A stretch of DNA of 10,083 bases from Halieaceae bacterium (lineage in GTDB: Bacteria > Pseudomonadota > Gammaproteobacteria > Pseudomonadales > Halieaceae), in contig QXYP01000250.1 in assembly GCA_009886815.1 (NCBI GenBank), forward strand, positions 1-10,083. Direction: 5' to 3'. A program made the position numbers and the translations under genes. Numbering within the stretch: the first letter of the stretch is position 1; every line of letters starts with the position of its first letter. Positions 5,905 through 10,083 of the stretch are shown here, in pieces. Below the pieces are notes generated by a model that had not been told where the DNA came from, did not search any database, and saw only the letters and a list, made by a program, of their open reading frames with translations.

Positions 5905-7047
5905 ATGACTCAACCAAAATTGGAAGAATTATCTCGCCTGCTAGGGTTACTCTACGATGGCCACATCGAAGAAGACCCCTACAACGGTTTTTTGGCGGAA
6001 ACACGACGCCTAATTGGCAGCAATTTTGGCTCCATCACCATGCGTGAACCCCAGGGTGACGATGGTGGCCTGCTTTTCGTATCGTCGGACGTTTTACAAA
6101 AAACCTTTGTCGACGACCATAATAATCCTTACACCGATCGCCATTACACATCGAATCTCATGACCAACCTCCCCTGGGGGCAGGTCGTATGTTTAGACGA
6201 ATGTATTGCCTACAGTCAGCTGGAGAACACCGATCTTTATCGCTTTTGTATGGCGCCGATTGATATTCACCACATGGTCGGCGTAGACCTGCGGAATGCC
6301 AATGGCCAGCGCTTTAGCGTGCGTTTTTGTCGCCCCAAGACGTCGAACAATTTTGGCTCAGAGGAGCGAGACTTTTTAGCCCTGCTGGCCCCCCATATTC
6401 AGCGGGCGGTGGCTAACGGCATGCAGCTGATTCAACTAGACAAAGAACGGCGCCTCTACAGCTCCACCATTACTCGACAATCCGTCGGCGTGGTCACCCT
6501 CGACGAGCGCGGCAAAGTGGTTACTCGCAACGTTGTGGCTGACAACATCATTCGTGAAAAAGATGGTCTGACCATTCTCAACGATCAAATTCATCTCGAA
6601 AGCCCAACTGCGCGTGGGAAATTTAACGATTTCATTGACGCCATTGTGAGCGCCCAACGCAATCAAGACACCGCCCCCACCAACGCGCTTGCAGTAGAAC
6701 GGCCTTCCGGCCGTCCAGATCTTGAGATTCTGGTAAAACCTATGATGATCGACAAGACGGTAGAACCAGGGCATACGGCCCATATGACCGTGTTCATCAA
6801 CGAGCCCGAGCGCAGCTATGAAATCGATACGCGCATACTCATGTCACTGTACAACCTCACCAAAGCTGAGGTTAATCTGGCCAAACTCCTCGCCGAAGGC
6901 GCGAATCTGGATCAGGCATCCGCAGAATTAGGCATCGCCAGAAATACTGCCCGAGCGCAGCTGCGCTCCATTTTTGCCAAAACCGGGGTATCGCGCCAAT
7001 CGATGCTGGTGAGTCTGATGCTCAAAAGCGTGGTGACCTACTCTTAA
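5905..7047 (+). CDS. LuxR-type transcriptional regulator with GAF/PAS-like sensor region (TeiR/TesR-like)
   Basis: A 380-residue cytosolic regulator. The C-terminus (about 317-375) is a LuxR/FixJ helix-turn-helix: LTKAEVNLAKLLAEG, then ASAELGIARNTARAQLRSIFAKTG with the turn at GIARNT. The middle (about 190-300) begins SVGVVTLDERGKVV and looks like a degenerate PAS domain; the first 180 residues resemble a GAF-like fold. There is no receiver-domain phospho-acceptor pattern and no membrane segment, so direct binding of a small ligand is more likely than phosphorelay. In Comamonas testosteroni a LuxR-type protein of similar size and PAS content (TeiR, also called TesR) activates steroid genes; an equivalent role here is inference from architecture and neighbourhood. 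No strong Shine-Dalgarno precedes the ATG (AAAGG is 13 bases away), and no better in-frame start exists upstream. It lies 119 bases after hsaD and is convergent with the minus-strand genes. Confidence 0.85.
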   Translation: MTQPKLEELSRLLGLLYDGHIEEDPYNGFLAETRRLIGSNFGSITMREPQGDDGGLLFVSSDVLQKTFVDDHNNPYTDRHYTSNLMTNLPWGQVVCLDECIAYSQLENTDLYRFCMAPIDIHHMVGVDLRNANGQRFSVRFCRPKTSNNFGSEERDFLALLAPHIQRAVANGMQLIQLDKERRLYSSTITRQSVGVVTLDERGKVVTRNVVADNIIREKDGLTILNDQIHLESPTARGKFNDFIDAIVSAQRNQDTAPTNALAVERPSGRPDLEILVKPMMIDKTVEPGHTAHMTVFINEPERSYEIDTRILMSLYNLTKAEVNLAKLLAEGANLDQASAELGIARNTARAQLRSIFAKTGVSRQSMLVSLMLKSVVTYS

Positions 7048-7142
7048 AGCACGCGCGGCTGTGGCTTGGCTTTTACCCCGGTTAGTCCGCAAAAGCAGAT
7101 CTACAGCCCCACGGAATAAGCTCAAAAGGTTCAATACCCTGA

Positions 7143-7186
7143 GTAGCTCTGCCACCGCGCTTAAGCGAGGCCATAGTGGCGGCTAC
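7143..7186. terminator. candidate two-way transcription stop structure between convergent genes
   Basis: Nested inverted repeats lie in the 135-base gap between the regulator (ending 7047) and the small membrane gene (minus strand, ending 7183): GTAGC (7143-7147) pairs with GCTAC (7182-7186), GCCAC (7151-7155) with GTGGC (7176-7180), and the core holds the palindrome CGCTTAAGCG (7158-7167). The right outer arm contains the stop codon of the small gene. Neither strand has a proper T-run after the stem, so an intrinsic terminator is not assured; placement between convergent genes is the main argument. The rest of the gap (7048-7142) shows nothing else convincing. Confidence 0.3.
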
Positions 7187-7497
7187 GCCCATGTAAAAAA
7201 TGCGATCGCCGAGATCAACACCGCCATGACATAGCCTAGAAACAACCGACCCGTGGCTTTAAAGCGCTGTTGATAGGCAAGAACCTGAGGATTCTCGATA
7301 GTGTCCAAAAGGCGCTTACGATGCGGCGTCACCAAAAACAGAAAGGGTGCAATCCAATAATTTGGAGCGCCTAATTGCGTCCAGATCTCGGGCTCGTATT
7401 CTGCGACTGCGCAGTAATAAGAATATTCAGCAATGCTAGCCCGCACCATAAAAAACAGCCAGCCCAGCAATAACACACCGCCCACTATCATAAACAC
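7183..7497 (-). CDS. small inner-membrane protein with two predicted helices, function unknown
   Basis: A 104-residue protein I do not recognise with certainty. It has a hydrophobic helix at about 2-18, a polar middle of about 65 residues rich in Tyr, Trp and Pro (AEYEPEIWTQLGAPNYW, then TPHRKRLL and AYQQRFKATGR), and a second helix at about 85-103 ending almost at the C-terminus. The size and two-helix layout with an amphipathic middle recall UspB-like proteins, but the match is only topological. A GTG start at 7497 is chosen because GAGG (7505-7508) lies 7 bases upstream; an ATG two codons later would be 13 bases from it. It is the last gene of the minus-strand group, 77 bases after the ketosteroid isomerase, with a hairpin in the gap, so it may not be co-transcribed. 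Whether it has anything to do with steroids is unknown. Confidence 0.7.
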   Translation of the reverse strand: MFMIVGGVLLLGWLFFMVRASIAEYSYYCAVAEYEPEIWTQLGAPNYWIAPFLFLVTPHRKRLLDTIENPQVLAYQQRFKATGRLFLGYVMAVLISAIAFFTWA

Positions 7498-7541
7498 CCC
7501 AGCACCTCAGGCGTTATAAGACGAAGCATAGGTTGCTCACA

Positions 7542-7564
7542 GCGGCGCAAAGAAAAAGCGTCGC
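7542..7564 (-). other. hairpin just downstream of the ketosteroid isomerase gene
   Basis: On the minus strand GCGACGC and GCGCCGC form a seven-position stem with one A-C mismatch and a pyrimidine-rich 9-base loop, starting 11 bases after the isomerase stop codon. The T-rich run is in the loop and not after the stem, so it is a poor intrinsic terminator. It may protect the 3' end of the isomerase message. Seen by eye only. Confidence 0.3.
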
Positions 7565-7574
7565 AACACGATTA

Positions 7575-7952
7575 TTAAGACTTGCTGCCCACATTGTTCG
7601 AGCCCCAAAAGGCGCGCATTAAGTCAACCTTGCCCTCAGCATTGAAACGAAAAACATCAATAATATTAATTTGAATTTCCTCTCCGGGCTGTCCGGCAAT
7701 AACCTGAAACGGAAATGCAACCTCATTCCCCGCCACTCTAGGCTGCCCCGTGAGCGCTGCCTCAACGACGCCGGTGACCGCTCCGGTGTAAAAGGATCGC
7801 AGGGCATCTTTACCGCTGCGGGACTCGGTGCCAACCGGGTCTTCAACGGTCGCATCATCGGCGTACAAATCAAGAATCGCTTCAACATCATTAGTGACTA
7901 ATGCGTGAATATAAGTTTCACAGACTCGCATTGCTTCATCATAGTTAATCAT
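7575..7952 (-). CDS. ksi: steroid delta5-3-ketosteroid isomerase (KSI)
   Basis: Moves the 5,6 double bond of 3-keto-delta5 steroids to the conjugated 4,5 position (EC 5.3.3.1), cytosolic, SnoaL/NTF2-like fold. The 125-residue length equals that of the Comamonas testosteroni enzyme, and the catalytic residues fall at the same numbers without any gap: Y14 (CETYIHAL), D38 (DATVEDPVG) and D99 (NIIDVFRFN). Y30 and Y55, which with Y14 make up the tyrosine hydrogen-bond network known from the Pseudomonas putida enzyme, are also present. The block ADDATVEDPVGTESRSG (31-47) is diagnostic. This distinguishes it from the many catalytically unassigned SnoaL-like proteins. GAGG lies 6 bases before the ATG. 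It follows echA20 after a 145-base gap (7953-8097) in which I see no convincing promoter, only AT-rich sequence near 8040-8060, so it may be read through or have its own weak promoter. Confidence 0.92.
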   Translation of the reverse strand: MINYDEAMRVCETYIHALVTNDVEAILDLYADDATVEDPVGTESRSGKDALRSFYTGAVTGVVEAALTGQPRVAGNEVAFPFQVIAGQPGEEIQINIIDVFRFNAEGKVDLMRAFWGSNNVGSKS

Positions 7953-8097
7953 GACAATCCTCTCTCACCGTCCTTGTAAAAATAAACCCGCGATAGACCC
8001 ATGCTTCTATTCGCGTAACCCTAAAGTTAGCCCAGAAAACTATTTAAATTGCAGCTGACACCCAGATGAAACGCTCTCAACCACGGGCGGCCGTAAC

Positions 8098-8859
8098 TCA
8101 TTCGCCAGACGTAAACTTGACCTCACGCTTTTCATTAAACGCATTACGCGCCTCTTGGGAGTCTTTGTAGCTGTAGGCCTCCAGGGTCATGCCCTGCTCC
8201 CGGCGATACTTAGCCTCGAGATCACCATCCTCAATGCCGTTAAGCGCCTCCTTCGCAAGCTGCACCATGATGTTGCTTTTGGCTGCAATCTTTTTTGCGA
8301 TGGCCATTGCCTCAGTTAACAGGGCATCGAGGGGAACCACCTTTTCGATGGCGCCAAGTCGCCAGGCCTCATGGGCATCGATGAAATCACCGGTAAAGTA
8401 CATGTGTCGGACCTTCTGCACCGGAAACATTCGCTGCAGGTGGGCGCCACCGCCCATAGCACCCCGATCAACCTCGGGTACACCAAAGGTGGCACACTCG
8501 GAGGCCACAATAATATCGGCCGCTCCGGCGATACCAATACCACCACCGAGAACAAAGCCGTGTAACGCGACGATAACCGGCTTCGGATTTTTGTGAATAG
8601 CCTCGAAAGTGTCGTAATTACCCTTGTTCACCGGCACGATCATTTCGGGGTGCGCACCCAATTCTTTAATATCAACACCCGCACAAAACCCGCGGCCTTC
8701 GGCGCTCATCACAATGACATGAACATCATCCCTTAGACCCAAGGCCTGAATCTCTGCAGCGATAGCCGCCCACTCATGGCTGTCAAACGCATTCACAGGG
8801 GGTTTATTGAAAATGATGTGTCCGATATTTGCCGATACGTGACTGGTGAATGCCGCCAT
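8098..8859 (-). CDS. echA20: EchA20, crotonase-family ring D-opening CoA-ester hydrolase
   Basis: In actinobacteria EchA20 hydrolytically opens ring D of HIEC-CoA to give COCHEA-CoA, the substrate of IpdAB. The 253-residue product shows the crotonase signatures GRGFCAGVDIKEL (55-67, oxyanion hole) and HGFVLGGGIGIAGAADIIVASE (100-121), then FGVPEVDRGAMGGGAHL (125-141). The glutamate of GVPE (E129) corresponds to the second catalytic Glu of enoyl-CoA hydratases, while the first one (in GGGCEL of the rat enzyme) is replaced by Gly (GGGIGI), as in mycobacterial EchA20; a classical hydratase is therefore unlikely. NKPPVNAFDSHEW and the late AKEALNGI..GDLEAKYRREQG also follow EchA20. It starts 16 bases after the ipdC stop codon, with GAGGA and AAGG upstream of the ATG, so the two genes form an operon. 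Confidence 0.88.
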   Translation of the reverse strand: MAAFTSHVSANIGHIIFNKPPVNAFDSHEWAAIAAEIQALGLRDDVHVIVMSAEGRGFCAGVDIKELGAHPEMIVPVNKGNYDTFEAIHKNPKPVIVALHGFVLGGGIGIAGAADIIVASECATFGVPEVDRGAMGGGAHLQRMFPVQKVRHMYFTGDFIDAHEAWRLGAIEKVVPLDALLTEAMAIAKKIAAKSNIMVQLAKEALNGIEDGDLEAKYRREQGMTLEAYSYKDSQEARNAFNEKREVKFTSGE

Positions 8860-8875
8860 CTCGCCTTGTCCTCAA

Positions 8876-9946
8876 CTAGTCTTGGTTGGTGTCACCGGTG
8901 CGATGTTTACTCAGCACTTCTAGGGTGCTCTCGGCTTCGGCCATGATACCGCTTATCAACACCTCAACGCTGGGCAGATCATCGATGAGTCCGGCAACCT
9001 GACCCGAGGGCAAAATCCCATCTTCCGGGCGTCCATGAACCATCGCCTCCTGAATCATCATAGGTGCGTTTGCCGCCATAAGAGTTTGTCCCAGCGACAA
9101 ATCTCCGCCACGACGCATATGCCACGCTGACTTAAGCATGTCCCACAGCGAGCTACCTGTCATTTTTGTAAACGCCAGACCGTTACGTAAAGCACGCAAA
9201 AGTAAACCTACCTGGCTCGCATCGATGAGGCGCGCTAGATAACTATTGGCAATCATTCTTTGGGGTAGCCCATCGAGGCGTGTGCTCACGACTATATCTT
9301 CAGGCGGCGTTCGCAGGTACACCGCTTTGGTAGCGTCAGGCACCGGAGATTCTTGGGTCAATAAAAATCGCGTGCCCATGGCTATACCCTGTGCACCCAT
9401 AGCCAAGGCAGCGACTAGCCCACCGCCATCGCGAAACCCCCCGGCCGCAGCAATGGGCACAGATACAGCACCACGAACCTGCCCCAGTAAAATACTGGTG
9501 GCTACAGAACCCGTATGGCCTCCACCCTCCCCGCCTTGAATGACCAAAGCGTCGGCGCCCAGCTCTACCGCCTTAACCGCGTGTTTGAAGGCACCCACGG
9601 TCGGTATGCAAACAACCCCCGCAGCCTTGAGCTTTTCCACACTTTTGGCAGAGGGAGACCGGCTATAGCTAACGGCACGAACACGCTGCTCGATGCAAAG
9701 GTCAACGATGTCCTCTGCGAAGGGCACATACATATGAAAATTAACCCCAAAGGGTGCGTCGGTTTGAGATTTTATCGCCAAAATACCGGCCTCAATCTCA
9801 TCCAGTGTCATGACGGCACCTGCAAGAAAGCCAAAACCGCCGGCCTTTGCGGTCGCAGCGACCAAGGTAGGATCAGCGACCCACCCCATGGCAGTCTGGA
9901 TAATAGGGTATCGGCAACCAAGAAGTTCTGTGAGCGGAGTTTGCAT
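8876..9946 (-). CDS. ipdC: IpdC, FMN-dependent oxidoreductase of HIP-CoA catabolism
   Basis: A 356-residue TIM-barrel flavoprotein of the nitronate monooxygenase/2-nitropropane dioxygenase-like family. Motifs: PIIQTAMGWVADPTLVAATAKAGG at the first strand (14-37), FGVNFHM 66-72, QGGEGGGHTG 137-146 with H144 at the flavin site, AAGGF 167-171 for phosphate binding, and GAQGIAMGTRFLLT 184-197. The length and the C-terminal third (TRLDGLPQR, then MAANAPMM and GQVAGLIDDLPS) agree with actinobacterial IpdC, which acts on an oxidised HIP-CoA derivative before EchA20. The exact chemistry is taken from that family and was not inferable here. A true nitronate monooxygenase is the alternative, made unlikely by the echA20 neighbour 16 bases downstream. 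The ATG at 9946 has only a weak ribosome site (GACGG). It leads the minus-strand group and has a candidate promoter and dyad upstream. Confidence 0.88.
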   Translation of the reverse strand: MQTPLTELLGCRYPIIQTAMGWVADPTLVAATAKAGGFGFLAGAVMTLDEIEAGILAIKSQTDAPFGVNFHMYVPFAEDIVDLCIEQRVRAVSYSRSPSAKSVEKLKAAGVVCIPTVGAFKHAVKAVELGADALVIQGGEGGGHTGSVATSILLGQVRGAVSVPIAAAGGFRDGGGLVAALAMGAQGIAMGTRFLLTQESPVPDATKAVYLRTPPEDIVVSTRLDGLPQRMIANSYLARLIDASQVGLLLRALRNGLAFTKMTGSSLWDMLKSAWHMRRGGDLSLGQTLMAANAPMMIQEAMVHGRPEDGILPSGQVAGLIDDLPSVEVLISGIMAEAESTLEVLSKHRTGDTNQD

Positions 9947-9961
9947 GACCGTCGTTGCACT

Positions 9962-9978
9962 GCTGTTACTGTGACAGC
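9962..9978. promoter_or_regulatory. short imperfect palindrome near the predicted ipdC transcription start
   Basis: GCTGTTAC-T-GTGACAGC has seven of eight arm positions complementary around a single central base. It lies 16-32 bases before the ipdC ATG and covers the transcription start predicted from the -10 at 9983-9988. The loop is too short for an RNA hairpin, so if it matters it is a protein-binding site. Short palindromes arise by chance; low confidence. Confidence 0.25.
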
Positions 9979-9982
9979 TTGT

Positions 9983-10012
9983 ACCTTACTGGCGAGCTGG
10001 AAGGCAGGTCAA
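9983..10012 (-). promoter_or_regulatory. candidate promoter for ipdC-echA20
   Basis: On the minus strand a -35 TTGACC (10007-10012, five of six to consensus) and a -10 TAAGGT (9983-9988, three of six) are separated by 18 bases. The -35 overlaps the half-site of the 10009-10032 dyad, so a protein bound there would contact or block the polymerase site. The -10 is weak, which limits confidence. Confidence 0.35.
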
Positions 10013-10032
10013 CGCATGTCCGCATCCGTTGA
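10009..10032. promoter_or_regulatory. candidate operator dyad upstream of ipdC
   Basis: TCAACG (10009-10014) and CGTTGA (10027-10032) are exact 6-bp inverted repeats with a 12-base spacer. The same layout with one base changed per arm (TCAATG-N12-CATTGA) is found at 1031-1054 between ipdA and fadD3. It starts 63 bases upstream of the ipdC ATG and overlaps the candidate -35. The shared arms, identical spacer length and parallel position in front of HIP genes make a common regulator plausible; which protein is unknown. Confidence 0.5.
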
Positions 10033-10061
10033 TAGGCTAAAAAGACCATGACGAAGCCCGT

Positions 10062-10083
10062 ATGACCGCCCACCATAGCGGTT
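10062..10083 (+). CDS. possible start of a plus-strand gene (partial, uncertain)
   Basis: An ATG at 10062 opens a frame MTAHHSG that is still open at the right edge of the window. It would be divergent from ipdC with the 10009-10032 dyad between them, mirroring the ipdA/fadD3 arrangement. There is no good Shine-Dalgarno and only seven codons, so this is a guess from layout; the product cannot be named. Confidence 0.2.

Noticed and set aside
7513..7518. TATAAC on the minus strand as a -10 element for the small membrane gene
   Set aside because: A start from it would fall in or next to the ribosome site at 7505-7508, and no matching -35 exists at normal spacing.
9515..10051. Long plus-strand open frame antisense to ipdC and running through its promoter region
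   Set aside because: Its translation has no recognisable domain and it lies opposite the conserved flavin-site and N-terminal sequence of ipdC; it is the byproduct of codon bias in ipdC.
1..10083. CRISPR arrays, tRNA or rRNA genes, insertion sequences, integrase or attachment sites
   Set aside because: No regular spaced repeats, RNA-gene signatures, transposase-like proteins or flanking terminal repeats were seen; the sequence is almost entirely metabolic coding sequence.

Overview
The window is a steroid (cholesterol/bile-acid/androgen type) catabolic locus from a proteobacterium. Codon use, moderate GC, tight operons and a LuxR-type regulator of the kind found with Comamonas steroid genes suggest a Gammaproteobacterium, perhaps marine; this taxonomic guess is inference. 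Most of the enzymes resemble, motif by motif and in length, the HIP and ring A/B enzymes of Mycobacterium tuberculosis and Rhodococcus (IpdA, IpdB, FadD3, HsaC, HsaA, HsaD, EchA20, IpdC). The exceptions are a ketosteroid isomerase of the Comamonas/Pseudomonas type, the LuxR-type regulator and a small membrane protein.

Layout. Positions 1-979, minus strand: the start of ipdB (cut by the window edge) preceded by ipdA. Positions 980-1125: a divergent control region with a 26-bp dyad. Positions 1126-3648, plus strand: fadD3 and hsaC, 15 bases apart. Positions 3649-3808: a 160-base spacer with a perfect hairpin around the hsaC stop codon and degenerate 13-base repeats. Positions 3809-5785, plus strand: hsaA and hsaD, directly abutting. 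Positions 5905-7047, plus strand: a GAF/PAS-like LuxR-type regulator behind its own candidate promoter and dyad. Positions 7183-9946, minus strand: ipdC, echA20, a ketosteroid isomerase and a small two-helix membrane protein. Positions 9947-10083: a second divergent control region, possibly with the first codons of another plus-strand gene.

How the genes fit together (established for the families, inferred here). The isomerase prepares the 3-keto-delta4 nucleus. HsaA, with a reductase HsaB not seen here, hydroxylates the aromatised A ring; HsaC cleaves it; HsaD hydrolyses the meta-cleavage product to the C/D-ring propionate HIP plus a C6 dienoate. FadD3 makes HIP-CoA, IpdC acts on the HIP-derived CoA ester, EchA20 opens ring D and IpdA/IpdB open ring C. 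Missing and presumably encoded elsewhere: kshAB, kstD, hsaB, hsaEFG, ipdF and the fadE genes.

The enzymes are familiar. The least expected signal is regulatory: both divergent regions that drive HIP genes carry the same dyad, TCAAYG-N12-CRTTGA, with identical spacing. It suggests a dedicated HIP regulon operator whose binding protein is not identified here.
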